64,000 nucleotides of DNA from Rhizobium sp. L43 (GCF_002531725.1 NZ_NWSQ01000014.1:62001-126000); one strand, 5' to 3'. Positions 17,230 to 25,459 are shown, numbered from the stretch's first letter. Notes: generated by a model not told the origin, from the sequence alone. Translations and numbers: made by a program.

Positions 17230-17855
17230 TCGAGAACTTTCTTCAAGCTGGCCGCCCAGGCGGACATACGGGTGACGATGACGGATTCACCGATTTCGAC
17301 GGCGAGATCGATATCGTCGGTCTCAAAGTAGCGAACCGCCTCGGCATGCTCGCCGAGTTCGGCCTTCAACACCTCGAAGAGCCGGGCCGGTCCCCTGACG
17401 ACGATCGGTCCGGCCGCGCCTTCAAGGATCGCGTCGCGCAGCAGGACCGCGAGGTTTTCGGCAGCCCGGGCGGCGAGCGCTTCCGTCATGACCGGGGCGA
17501 TGGCCATGGCGGCGGCTGTGCTGACCATCTGCGCGACCTCTTCGGCGATATCGCGGATGCGGGAGGCAATGATGGCCGCCGCCTCGACTTCGTAGCGAAG
17601 CTTCAATTCCTCGAGCTGGCGCGCATGGGTCTCAGCCAGCGTCCGCGCCTCCCGTTGGTATTTCTCGGTCACATCAGCCGTCGCTGCGGCATGACCCTCC
17701 GCATAGGCATCGCGGCGCTCCGCCTCGACGTCGATCGCCGGTTCGCTCGGCATTTCGGCGAAACCATCGCTGGCGAAATCATCCATGTCGATGATCGGCG
17801 CCGACGGTTCCGGTTCACCGAAATCCTTCAAATACCGGGAAAGCGTAATGCTCAT
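17226..17855 (-). CDS. FliH-like protein upstream of motB
   Basis: A 209-residue soluble protein. An acidic N-terminus (to about 45) is followed by a long charged helix with Ala/Glu/Gly small-residue spacing (EAERRDAYAEGHAAATADVTEKYQRE), a second helical region, and a C-terminal alpha/beta part (VVRGPARLFEVLKAEL...YFETDDIDLAVEI). This is the architecture of FliH/YscL, the regulator of the FliI ATPase, and no other FliH is visible. In E. coli fliH is next to fliI; here it is beside motB. ATG 17855 is chosen; another ATG at 17870 has no better Shine-Dalgarno. The stop codon overlaps the motB start (ATGA). Confidence 0.55.
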   Translation of the reverse strand: MSITLSRYLKDFGEPEPSAPIIDMDDFASDGFAEMPSEPAIDVEAERRDAYAEGHAAATADVTEKYQREARTLAETHARQLEELKLRYEVEAAAIIASRIRDIAEEVAQMVSTAAAMAIAPVMTEALAARAAENLAVLLRDAILEGAAGPIVVRGPARLFEVLKAELGEHAEAVRYFETDDIDLAVEIGESVIVTRMSAWAASLKKVLE

Positions 17856-17908
17856 AAAAACCCATCCCATTCGGGAGGCGGCAGCATACTCGCTCCGCTC
17901 AAAATGAC

Positions 17909-18017
17909 CTTGCGCGCCGGCATGCCCGCTTCGAAGCGGGCAAGGGCTTGACCTTGCTCCGGCACGGATTCGGACGATGCCCTATGCCGGAAACTAGGAA
18001 GTCAAACTTGCGCGAGG
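17909..18017 (-). promoter_or_regulatory. Two CTTGCGCG motifs upstream of the motB operon
   Basis: CTTGCGCG occurs at 17909-17916 and again within CTTGCGCGAGG at 18007-18017, about 54 and 152 bp upstream of the FliH-like gene. The same core precedes flgE, flgB, flgF/motA and, with one change, fliF. The region also holds an inverted repeat, GCCCGCTTCGAAGCGGGC, at 17924-17941. Regulator identity is unknown. Confidence 0.35.
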
Positions 18018-18052
18018 ATGAATGGCGCCGCCATCCGCGATCGCGCCCGGCT

Positions 18053-19015
18053 TTATTCAAGCAAGATCAGAATCTTGCTCGAAGCCGTGTTGAGGATCGA
18101 GATCGCTTCGACGGCCATCTGCTTCTGGGTTTCGATCGCCTTCTGCCGGATCGAAGCCTCGTCCATGTCAGTATCAACCAGCGCGCCGACGCTCTTGTCG
18201 ATCGAATCGGAGAGATCGGCGGTGTAATCTATCTGATCGTCGATACGCGTCTTCATCACGCCGATGGATGCGGCCGTCGTCGTCAGCGAGGAGAGCAGCG
18301 AGTCGGTCACATCGAGCATGTCGGTGAGTTGCGCATCGGTCGTGTTCTTGTCGATCGCAACCTCCGTACCCGTCGCCGGCGTGGTCGAGTTTGCGTTCAG
18401 CAGGTAATAATTGCGCGGCGTCGCACCGGTGTTATTGATCGCGTTGGCATCGACCGCCTTGGTGAACAGACCGCCGCTCGCATCGTTCTTGTCGATGAGG
18501 ATGGTCTGCGACGATGGGAAATCGATGCTCTGGGCCTGATATTCGCCGGTCGGCGCGCGCACGAAGCCCGAGATGACCGACCACGTCGGCGGCGCGGCGG
18601 AATCGCCGTTCAGCAGCCAGTTCTCACCGGCAAACGACGTCGATTCGACGACGGTCTGCAGCTGTTGCTTGTATTCGCTGATCTCAGCGTTGATCTTGTC
18701 CTTGTCGGCACCAGGCTCTCTTGCCGAAACCAGCTTGGCGCGAATCTGGCTGACGAGATCGATCGCCGAGGTCATCGACGTGTAGGTTGCATCGACCTTT
18801 GCAGCGCCGAGACCGAGCGCATCTCCGATCGTTCCGAGATTGGTGCTGTCCGAGCGCATGACGGTCGCGACCGACCAGTAGGACGCATCGTCGGCGGCCG
18901 TCTCGATACGATATCCCGAGGACACTTGCTGCTGGGTCTGGCTGGCTTCTTTGTTGATGCTGCGCAGCACCGCAAGCGCATTCACCGCGGCCGCGCTGGT
19001 AATCTTAACGGTCAT
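18053..19015 (-). CDS. flaD: Flagellin, divergent paralogue (FlaD-like)
   Basis: A 320-residue flagellin: conserved N-terminal D0/D1 helices (AAAVNALAVLRSINKEASQTQQQVSSGYRI...ADDASYWSVATVMRSD), a variable centre, and the C-terminal helix ending NTASSKILILLE. It is clearly more divergent than the three other flagellins of this cluster, and its C-terminal SILNTAS replaces their SIANSS. The open frame extends to 19162, but the ATG at 19015 begins the flagellin homology. The Shine-Dalgarno is weak. The symbol follows the R. leguminosarum order flaA-flaB-flaC-flaD and is inferred from position. Confidence 0.9.
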   Translation of the reverse strand: MTVKITSAAAVNALAVLRSINKEASQTQQQVSSGYRIETAADDASYWSVATVMRSDSTNLGTIGDALGLGAAKVDATYTSMTSAIDLVSQIRAKLVSAREPGADKDKINAEISEYKQQLQTVVESTSFAGENWLLNGDSAAPPTWSVISGFVRAPTGEYQAQSIDFPSSQTILIDKNDASGGLFTKAVDANAINNTGATPRNYYLLNANSTTPATGTEVAIDKNTTDAQLTDMLDVTDSLLSSLTTTAASIGVMKTRIDDQIDYTADLSDSIDKSVGALVDTDMDEASIRQKAIETQKQMAVEAISILNTASSKILILLE

Positions 19016-19047
19016 CGACAGGTCTCGGATTAAGGTGAAAGGGCAGG

Positions 19048-19082
19048 CCGGATTGCCGGCGGCGACTGAAGTGGCGTCATGC
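19048..19082 (-). promoter_or_regulatory. Bipartite flagellin-type promoter element, flaD copy
   Basis: Read on the minus strand: GCATGA (19082-19077), 17 nt, CCGG (19059-19056), then a second CCGG (19051-19048). The same three-part layout precedes flaA, flaB, flaC and icpA with spacers of 15-17 nt. It lies about 33-67 bp upstream of the start codon. Promoter function is inferred from the constant spacing. Confidence 0.55.
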
Positions 19083-19227
19083 CTACGGCAGGGTTTCCGC
19101 CGTGTGTCGCAAAAGCAAATCAACTCGAGGCAAAGGTAACTCGATATCAACCTGTTCGGCAAGAGCGCAGCGGCGAGCGCGGATCGCCGATCGCGACTCT
19201 CATTAACTCATTGATATAAATGAAAGA

Positions 19228-19249
19228 ACCGCGCTCTTTCGAGCGCGGT
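19228..19249 (-). terminator. Terminator of flaC
   Basis: A perfect 9-bp stem, ACCGCGCTC/GAGCGCGGT, with a TTTC loop lies 65 bp past the flaC stop codon. On the minus strand it is followed by TCTTTCATTT, a T-rich tract. Confidence 0.8.
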
Positions 19250-19313
19250 CCGGGAGGTTTTCCGCTTGCGGCCAGACGGTGCCGCAAGATTCGGTCCAGC
19301 TTCAGCGCCTGGC

Positions 19314-20225
19314 TTAGCTGCGGAACAGCGTGAGGATGTTCTGAGCGCTGGAGTTGGCGATCGACAGCGACTGGATGGCCAGCTGCTGCTGGGTTTGCAA
19401 CGCCGTCAGCTTACTCGATTCCTCTTCCATGTCGGCATCGACGAGGCGGCCGACGCCTGAGTCGATCGAATCACTGAGCGCTCCGACGAAGTTTTCCTGC
19501 AGATCGATGCGGGTGGAAATCGAGCCGAGCTGCGATGCAGCCTTGGTCATCGCATTCAGGCCGGCCTCGATCGACGTCAGGGCCATGGAGATATCAGCCT
19601 GACCGAAGCTGCTGATGTCCATCGAGTAGATCGAACCGATCGTCCCATATGATGTGCCGATAATGCCGGAACTCGTCTCGATGGCCCCAACCGAGTCCAT
19701 GCCGAAGAGAACGTTGCCGACCGAGCTCGTGTCCAGAAGGTAGTCCGTCGTCTTGACCGAGACGTTGCCGTTGCCGTCGCGGACGAAGGTGGAAACGACG
19801 CTCTTGGTGCCGTCAGCGCCGGCAACCCAGTTTTCACCGGAGAAGGAAGCCGACTGGGCGATGCTGAGCAGCTGCTGCTGCAGCTGGCCGATTTCTTCCT
19901 GGACCTTGGTCTTGTCGACACCGTTTTCGGTCGCGGCGACGATCTTCGCCTTGATTTCGCTGATGACGTCGATGGCACTGGACATGGCGGAGTAAGCGGT
20001 GTCGACCTTGGCAGCGCCGAGGCCGAGAGCGTCGGAAACGGCGGAAAGCGCCTTGTTGTCCGAACGCATGGTCGTTGCGATCGACCAGTAGGCGGCGTTG
20101 TCGGACGCCTTTTCGACGCGGTAACCCGACGACACGCGGTTCTGCGTATCCTCGAGGCTGTCGTTGATGCCGCGGAGTGTTTGAAGGGCGGCCATCGCCG
20201 CGACGTTCGTCAAAATGCTGGTCAT
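19314..20225 (-). CDS. flaC: Flagellin C
   Basis: A 303-residue flagellin with the typical rhizobial length. N-terminal residues 1-140 and C-terminal residues 230-303 are the conserved D0/D1 helices (ENFVGALSDSIDSGVGRLVDADMEEESSKLTALQTQQQLA); the central third is variable. It is very similar to FlaA and FlaB and lacks a signal peptide, as expected for type III export. It is transcribed alone: a hairpin terminator follows, and the conserved flagellin leader precedes it. The start has the AAGGGG leader Shine-Dalgarno shared with flaB. Confidence 0.96.
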   Translation of the reverse strand: MTSILTNVAAMAALQTLRGINDSLEDTQNRVSSGYRVEKASDNAAYWSIATTMRSDNKALSAVSDALGLGAAKVDTAYSAMSSAIDVISEIKAKIVAATENGVDKTKVQEEIGQLQQQLLSIAQSASFSGENWVAGADGTKSVVSTFVRDGNGNVSVKTTDYLLDTSSVGNVLFGMDSVGAIETSSGIIGTSYGTIGSIYSMDISSFGQADISMALTSIEAGLNAMTKAASQLGSISTRIDLQENFVGALSDSIDSGVGRLVDADMEEESSKLTALQTQQQLAIQSLSIANSSAQNILTLFRS

Positions 20226-20267
20226 GAAATGATTGCCCCTTATTGGCAGGTGGAAAAAAGGGACATT

Positions 20268-20303
20268 CCGGAAAGCTACCGGGAACGGGGACCAGCCTCA
20301 TGC
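20268..20303 (-). promoter_or_regulatory. Bipartite flagellin-type promoter element, flaC copy
   Basis: On the minus strand: GCATGA (20303-20298), 15 nt, CCGG (20082 side excluded; the copy is at 20282-20279), then CCGG (20271-20268), followed by the shared ATGTCCCTT. It is about 43-78 bp upstream of the ATG. The nearby TGCCAATAAGGGGCAA leader is shared with flaB. Confidence 0.6.
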
Positions 20304-20397
20304 CTGTTAACCGGTTCTTAAATTTGGTTAACCCGCCGTCTCGTTGAGCGCAGAAGACAGCATTATGGTTAATCGATCGTTAACAGACATTAAAAAA

Positions 20398-20420
20398 GCC
20401 GCGCTCCATCGAAGCGCGGC
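20398..20420 (-). terminator. Terminator of flaB
   Basis: The 8-bp stem GCCGCGCT/AGCGCGGC with a 7-nt loop lies 52 bp past the flaB stop codon and is followed on the minus strand by TTTTTT. The plus strand also carries ATTTTT after the stem, so it could work in both directions. Confidence 0.85.
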
Positions 20421-20472
20421 TCGATTTTTGGATGCCCGCCGGAGACCGGCGGGCCGATGTTTCCGTGGATTA

Positions 20473-21381
20473 TTAGCCGCGGAACAGCGTGAGGATGGTC
20501 TGCGAAGAGGAGTTCGCGATCGACAGCGACTGAACCGCCAGCTGCTGCTGGGTCTGCAGGGCGCTGAGCTTGGAGGATTCCTCTTCCATGTCGGCGTCGA
20601 CGAGACGGCCGACACCGGAGTCGATTGAGTCGCTGAGTGCGGACACGAAGTTCTCCTGCAGCTCGATGCGCTTGGAGATCGAGCCAAGCGCGGCGCCGGC
20701 GCTGGTCATAGCCTTCAGGGCCGATTCGACGTTGGTCAGTGCCGTCTGGATCTCGCCGAGGGTGAAGTTGGTGATATCCATCGAGTAGACGGAACCGGTC
20801 GAACCGCTCGAGGTGCCGAGGATCCCTGTCGAAACATCAACCGCGCCGCCGCTCATGCCGAACAGAACGTTGCCCGTGGTGCTGTCGTCGAGAACGTAGT
20901 CGGTCATCACGACCGAAACGGCATTGGAGCCGTCACGGACGAAGGAGGCAACGACGTTCTTGGTGCCCGAAGCGCCGGCAACCCAGTTTTCACCGGAGAA
21001 GGAAGCCGACTGAGCGACGCTCAGAAGCTGCTGCTGCAGCTGGCTGATTTCTTCCTGGACCTTGGCCTTGTCGACGCCGTTCTCAGTCGCGGCAACGAGC
21101 TTGGCCTTGATGTCGCCGACGACGTCGATGGCGCTGTCCATGGCGGAGTAAGCGGTGTCGACTTTGGCCGCGCCAAGGCCGAGAGCGTCGGAAACGGCGG
21201 AAAGTGCCTTGTTGTCCGAACGCATGGTCGTCGCGATCGACCAGTAAGCGGCGTTGTCGGATGCCTTGCCGACGCGATAGCCGGATGAAACGTGGGACTG
21301 GGTTGTCTGGAGACCCTGGTTGATACCACGGAGAGTCTGAAGGGCTGCCATTGCAGCGTTATTGGTGTTGATGCTCGTCAT
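20473..21381 (-). CDS. flaB: Flagellin B
   Basis: A 302-residue flagellin, almost the same sequence as FlaA outside short central stretches and the N-terminal NTNNAAMAALQTLRGINQGLQ segment. Conserved D0/D1 helices lie at both ends and the C-terminus ends SSQTILTLFRG. It is monocistronic, with its own leader and terminator. The upstream region is homologous to that of flaC for about 160 bp, which suggests tandem duplication of gene plus promoter. Confidence 0.96.
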   Translation of the reverse strand: MTSINTNNAAMAALQTLRGINQGLQTTQSHVSSGYRVGKASDNAAYWSIATTMRSDNKALSAVSDALGLGAAKVDTAYSAMDSAIDVVGDIKAKLVAATENGVDKAKVQEEISQLQQQLLSVAQSASFSGENWVAGASGTKNVVASFVRDGSNAVSVVMTDYVLDDSTTGNVLFGMSGGAVDVSTGILGTSSGSTGSVYSMDITNFTLGEIQTALTNVESALKAMTSAGAALGSISKRIELQENFVSALSDSIDSGVGRLVDADMEEESSKLSALQTQQQLAVQSLSIANSSSQTILTLFRG

Positions 21382-21423
21382 AGTTTGTTTGCCCCTTGTT
21401 GGCAGATTTTAAGAAGGGACATT

Positions 21424-21460
21424 CCGGATTTCGTCCGGCCCACAGCGATCAGCATCATGC
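21424..21460 (-). promoter_or_regulatory. Bipartite flagellin-type promoter element, flaB copy
   Basis: On the minus strand: GCATGA (21460-21455), 16 nt, CCGG (21438-21435), then CCGG (21427-21424). CCGGATTTCGTCCGG is a perfect short hairpin with 5-bp arms. It lies about 43-79 bp upstream of the start codon. Confidence 0.6.
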
Positions 21461-21606
21461 CTGTTAACCATTCTCGTTAGGGTTAACTCGCCGTTTCGAT
21501 GGGCCTAGAAAACAGCAAGATGGTTAAGGAAGGCTAAATTCAGATTGGGAATATCTCAAAAATATCTGATACTTAGATGGATTTTCATTAACCTTATCTT
21601 AAAACA

Positions 21607-21637
21607 TTTCGCGGCCGGGGATAACCCGGCCGCGAAA
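21607..21637 (-). terminator. Terminator of flaA
   Basis: A perfect 13-bp stem (21607-21619 with 21625-21637) and a 5-nt loop lie 26 bp past the flaA stop codon. The minus-strand continuation ATGTTTTAAG is moderately T-rich. Confidence 0.85.
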
Positions 21638-21662
21638 CTTGAAAGCCTGATGTCGGCCGGTC

Positions 21663-22568
21663 TTAGCGGAAGAGCGACAGGATGTTCTGCGAAGAGGAGT
21701 TCGCGATCGATAGCGACTGGATCGCCAGCTGCTGCTGGGTCTGCAGGGCACTGAGCTTGGAGGATTCCTCTTCCATATCGGCATCGACGAGACGGCCGAC
21801 ACCGGAGTCGATCGAGTCGCTGAGAGCCGACACGAAGTCGTCCTGGCTGTCGATACGCTTGGAAAGCGAGCCGAGAGCGGCGCCGGCGCTGGTCATGGAC
21901 TTCAGAGCCGATTCGACGTTGCTCAGAGCCGTCTGGATCTCACCGGAGGTGAAGTTGGTGATGTCCATCGAGTAGATCGAGCCGGTCGAACCATTCGAAG
22001 TACCGAGGATACCCGTGGAGACATCAACCGCGCCGCCGCTCATGCCGAACAGAACGTTGCCCGTGGTGCTGTCGTCGAGAACGTAGTCGGTCGTGGTGAC
22101 CGAAACGGCGTTGGAGCCGTCACGGACGAAGGAGGAAACGACGCTCTTGGTGCCGGAAGCGCCGGCAACCCAGTTTTCGCCGTTGAAGGAAGCCGACTGA
22201 GCGATGCTCAGGAGCTGCTGCTGCAGCTGACCGATTTCTTCCTGAACCTTCGCCTTGTCGACGCCGTTTTCAGTCGCGGCAACCAGCTTGGCCTTGATGT
22301 CGCCGACGACGTCGATGGCGCTGTCCATGGCGGTGTAAGCGGTATCGACCTTGGCAGCACCTACGCCGAGCGCGTCGGAAACGGCCGAGAGGGCCTTGTT
22401 GTCCGAACGCATGGTAGTTGCGATCGACCAGTAAGCAGCGTTATCAGAAGCCTTTTCGACGCGGTAACCCGAAGAAACGTGGTTCTGTGTGCTGTTGAGG
22501 TTCTGGTTGACGCTGCGCAGCGTCTGGAGGGCGGCCTGCGCGGAGGTGTTCGTGTTAATGCTTGTCAT
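21663..22568 (-). CDS. flaA: Flagellin A, likely major flagellin
   Basis: A 301-residue flagellin with the standard layout: N-terminal D0/D1 (MTSINTNTSAQAALQTLRSV...QNHVSSGYRV), a variable centre and a C-terminal D1/D0 ending NILSLFR. It is nearest the glycosyltransferase gene at 23001, transcribed away from it. In R. leguminosarum and S. meliloti FlaA is the essential filament subunit; that status is inferred here. It has its own AGGGGA Shine-Dalgarno, bipartite promoter-like element and strong terminator. Confidence 0.96.
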   Translation of the reverse strand: MTSINTNTSAQAALQTLRSVNQNLNSTQNHVSSGYRVEKASDNAAYWSIATTMRSDNKALSAVSDALGVGAAKVDTAYTAMDSAIDVVGDIKAKLVAATENGVDKAKVQEEIGQLQQQLLSIAQSASFNGENWVAGASGTKSVVSSFVRDGSNAVSVTTTDYVLDDSTTGNVLFGMSGGAVDVSTGILGTSNGSTGSIYSMDITNFTSGEIQTALSNVESALKSMTSAGAALGSLSKRIDSQDDFVSALSDSIDSGVGRLVDADMEEESSKLSALQTQQQLAIQSLSIANSSSQNILSLFR

Positions 22569-23000
22569 AAATCTGTCCCCTGGAAACTAGATACAAAAAG
22601 GAGGACATACCGGACTATAGTACCGGCGATGACGGACCAGCTTCATGCTACTCGGCGCCTTTTTTTGTTTGGCCCAAACCCGTCATGTCCAGGGCAATTT
22701 CGCAGCCAATGCTTGCCAACTTCTTAAAAATAAAGGGTCCGGGCCGGCTCCTTGCATCGCATAGTTAATGCCGGCTGAATCTATTCCTTCGCATGCTAAT
22801 GCACCGGGAAAGAAACCATTTTCTCTCATGAAAGGAAGCGTCTTCAGGAGACGCACCGGTTTCAAGCAAGCTTCACATGGCAATGTGGCAGGCGCCGGGA
22901 TAGCATGATCGGATCGACCCACCCGTTTTCGGGCAGGACGGCTCGTGCGCGCTCGGCGATCGACAGCCATGCCAGAACATTTCCTTCACGGAGTTGGGTT
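22569..23000. other. Divergent intergenic region flaA / glycosyltransferase
   Basis: This 432-bp stretch separates two divergent genes. The flaA side holds the bipartite element (22610-22648) and leader. The rest has no convincing gene; several short frames open across it without a coherent product. The plus-strand promoter of the glycosyltransferase should lie here but is not recognisable. Confidence 0.5.
22610..22648 (-). promoter_or_regulatory. Bipartite flagellin-type promoter element, flaA copy
   Basis: On the minus strand: GCATGA (22648-22643), 16 nt, CCGG (22626-22623), then CCGG (22613-22610) enclosing the palindromic ACTATAGT core. It lies 42-80 bp upstream of the ATG. The ATGTCC that follows is shared with flaB and flaC. 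Confidence 0.6.
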
Positions 23001-24917
23001 TTGAACAGCAAAGTTTCGTTCTCTGCAGCATCCAGAGATTACCAGGCAGGCCGCTATACACAGTCCTTGGCGACGCTCAACCAGCTCATGGATATCCAGC
23101 AGGACGCCAAGACCTACGCGCTGCTGGCCAAGAACCTCGTGCAGCTCGGCTTCAAGGCCGATGCCGCGAAAGCCTATGGCCTGGCCGGTAACTGCGAAGG
23201 ACCGAATGCCTATGAATACCAGAAACAGGCTGCCAAGCTGCATTACGAGACCGGCAACGAGGATGATGCTCTGCTGGTTGCCATGCGAAACCTCGCCAAG
23301 GCACAGGAAGACCCGGAACTCGCCTTCATCATCACGGCGATCTATCTGAAGCGCCAGCAGCGGGATATCATCCGCCCGTTCAAGACTGTGCTGTCACAGA
23401 GTGCCAATCCCGATCATATGCGCCTCGCCGCCCTGCTCCTGAGCGACGATCTGAACGACGCAACCAACCAGAGCCTCTCGCGCAACCTCTTCAAGCGGTT
23501 TCCCGGCAATCTCGCATTCCGCTTCCTGCATCTGGTTTTCACCCGCGAATTCAATGAGTTCGAAGAGGCCAGCAAACATCAGGCGGTGATCGACGCTGCA
23601 CTCGCAAAGGGCGATCTTGAGATCCTGCGCAAGGATAACCCGTTCTATCATCTGCACTGGTGCGGCAACGAAGACCACAACCGGCATGCGACGATCGGCA
23701 CCACCCCCCTCAATCCGGAACGGGTGGCCTTCCGCCGCAACCAGCCGCACAGCTGGTCGGACAAGATCCGGATCGGCTACATGTCATCGGACTTCTGGGA
23801 TCGCCATGCGACAATGAAGCTCCTGCAGCGCATCCTGGAACTGCACGACACGGACCGGTTCGAGGTGACGCTCTTCTGCCATACCGGCCCGGAATACCTG
23901 AAACACAACGTGACCGACCGCAGCCGCTGGGGCCGGATCGTCGACGTTCACGGCTTTTCCGACCAGGCGGTGCTGCAGGTGGTGCGCGAGCATAATATCG
24001 ACATCATGGTCGACTTGAAGGGCCATACTTCGGGCAGCCGCGCGTCGGCCTTCAACCTGCCGCTGGCGCCGGTACACGTCGGCTGGCTCGGTTTCCCCGG
24101 CAGCACGGTCAATATCGACCTCGACTACGTCATCGGGGACCATTCGGTATTACCCGAGGTGGCCAAGCCCTTCTACCATGAGAAATTCTGCCGGCTGCCG
24201 GAAAGCTACCAGCCGAACGACCCGATGCATCGGCCGAAGCCGCGCGCTGTTACCCGCGAGCAGCTCGGCCTGCCGGAAGAGGCCTTCATCTTCGCGTCCT
24301 TCAACGGCAACCGCAAGATTACGCCTGAGGTCATCCATAGCTGGTGCCGGATCCTCAAGCGCGCGCCGAACAGCGTGCTCTGGCTGATGGCGAACACGCC
24401 GCGCAACCAGGCGAATCTCTTGAAGCAATTCCAGGCGGCGGGCATTTCGCCGAAGCGGATCATCTTCTGCCCGCGCGCACCCTATGAAGAGCACATCGAC
24501 CGCCAGCAGGCGGCCGATGTCGGCATCGATACCTTCCCGGTCAACGGCCATACGACCACCTCGGAGCAGCTCTGGGGCGGCCTGCCGGTGCTGACCGTCA
24601 AAGGCACCAACTTCGCCTCACGCGTCAGCGAGAGCCTGCTCAGGGCCATTGACCTGCCCGAGCTCGTCGCAAACGACCTGCAGGCCTATGAGGATCTTGC
24701 CGTCGAACTGGCCGAGAATCCCGGGCGGATCGCCGAATACAAGGCACACCTCAAGGAGAAGCGCTATATCGCGCCGCTCTTCGATGCCGAACGCTTCTGC
24801 CACCATCTGGAGCAGGCCTATGAAAGCATGGCCGAGCGCGCCAAGCAGGGTCTCGCACCCGACCATATGGACATTGCGGCGCTGCCGCCGCGCACGGCGC
24901 CGTTCGCGGCCGAGTGA
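23001..24917 (+). CDS. SPINDLY-type (O-GlcNAc transferase family) glycosyltransferase with TPR region
   Basis: A 638-residue protein with an N-terminal TPR-like helical region (to about 235) and a C-terminal OGT-like catalytic region from about residue 256: IRIGYMSSDF, then VDLKGHTSGSR, PVHVGWLGFPGS, FASFNGNRKITPE and DTFPVNGHTTTSEQLWGGLPVLT. Family members transfer a sugar to Ser/Thr of proteins. Because it sits beside four flagellin genes, flagellin glycosylation is a reasonable inference; R. leguminosarum flagellins are known to be glycosylated. The open frame reaches an ATG at 22905, but a TTG at 23001 with a GGAG Shine-Dalgarno starts the conserved part and is preferred. The stop is 63 bp from the convergent lrp-type gene. 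Confidence 0.85.
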   Translation: MNSKVSFSAASRDYQAGRYTQSLATLNQLMDIQQDAKTYALLAKNLVQLGFKADAAKAYGLAGNCEGPNAYEYQKQAAKLHYETGNEDDALLVAMRNLAKAQEDPELAFIITAIYLKRQQRDIIRPFKTVLSQSANPDHMRLAALLLSDDLNDATNQSLSRNLFKRFPGNLAFRFLHLVFTREFNEFEEASKHQAVIDAALAKGDLEILRKDNPFYHLHWCGNEDHNRHATIGTTPLNPERVAFRRNQPHSWSDKIRIGYMSSDFWDRHATMKLLQRILELHDTDRFEVTLFCHTGPEYLKHNVTDRSRWGRIVDVHGFSDQAVLQVVREHNIDIMVDLKGHTSGSRASAFNLPLAPVHVGWLGFPGSTVNIDLDYVIGDHSVLPEVAKPFYHEKFCRLPESYQPNDPMHRPKPRAVTREQLGLPEEAFIFASFNGNRKITPEVIHSWCRILKRAPNSVLWLMANTPRNQANLLKQFQAAGISPKRIIFCPRAPYEEHIDRQQAADVGIDTFPVNGHTTTSEQLWGGLPVLTVKGTNFASRVSESLLRAIDLPELVANDLQAYEDLAVELAENPGRIAEYKAHLKEKRYIAPLFDAERFCHHLEQAYESMAERAKQGLAPDHMDIAALPPRTAPFAAE

Positions 24918-24932
24918 GGCTTTCCGACGCCG

Positions 24933-24972
24933 AATACCCGCCGAAGCGATCCTGTTCACCTCAGCGGGTATT
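24933..24972. terminator. Possible bidirectional terminator hairpin
   Basis: AATACCCGC (24933-24941) and GCGGGTATT (24964-24972) form a 9-bp perfect inverted repeat between two convergent genes. The 22-nt loop is long and no T-run follows, so function is uncertain. Confidence 0.35.
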
Positions 24973-24979
24973 TGCGAAA

Positions 24980-25459
24980 CTACCTCTTTGCGATCAGTTC
25001 ACGCCCGATAGGTTTAGACGGCTCCCTGCGCAGAACGATGGCCGTCGTGACCGAACCATAGCGCGCAATGGCATCGACGATGCTTTCAAGGTCGGCCGGC
25101 GTGGGAACAATGACCTTCAGATGAAAACAATCCTCTCCCGTCAGCCTTAGAACCTCAATGATCTGCGGCATATCGGAAAACTGCTTCAGGCATGTCTTGA
25201 TATGCTCGTGCGTGGTGCGCAGGCGAATAACGGCCATCATGCCAAGTCCGACTGCGGCGGGGTCGATGATGGCTCTGTAGGCCTCGATGACACCGCGTTC
25301 TTCAAGCCGTTTGAGACGCTCCGACGTGGCCGGCTGGGAAAGGCCGACCTTCCTTCCGAGCTCGGAGACGCTGATGCGTCCATCATCCTGCAAGACTTCG
25401 ATGATGGCGATGTCGGTTGGATCAAGATCTGGACTGGTATCGGTGCGCTTTGCCATCAA
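24980..25459 (-). CDS. Lrp/AsnC family transcription regulator
   Basis: A 159-residue regulator. The N-terminal winged helix-turn-helix spans about residues 14-65 (LDPTDIAIIEVLQDDGRISVSELGRKVGLSQPATSERLKRLEERGVIEAYRA), and the C-terminal RAM ligand-binding domain follows. Such proteins sense amino acids or related metabolites and usually control a neighbouring gene. The neighbour is the divergent hydrolase gene at 25560, 100 bp away. The start may be either of two adjacent Met codons. It has no evident tie to motility. Confidence 0.92.
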   Translation of the reverse strand: MMAKRTDTSPDLDPTDIAIIEVLQDDGRISVSELGRKVGLSQPATSERLKRLEERGVIEAYRAIIDPAAVGLGMMAVIRLRTTHEHIKTCLKQFSDMPQIIEVLRLTGEDCFHLKVIVPTPADLESIVDAIARYGSVTTAIVLRREPSKPIGRELIAKR

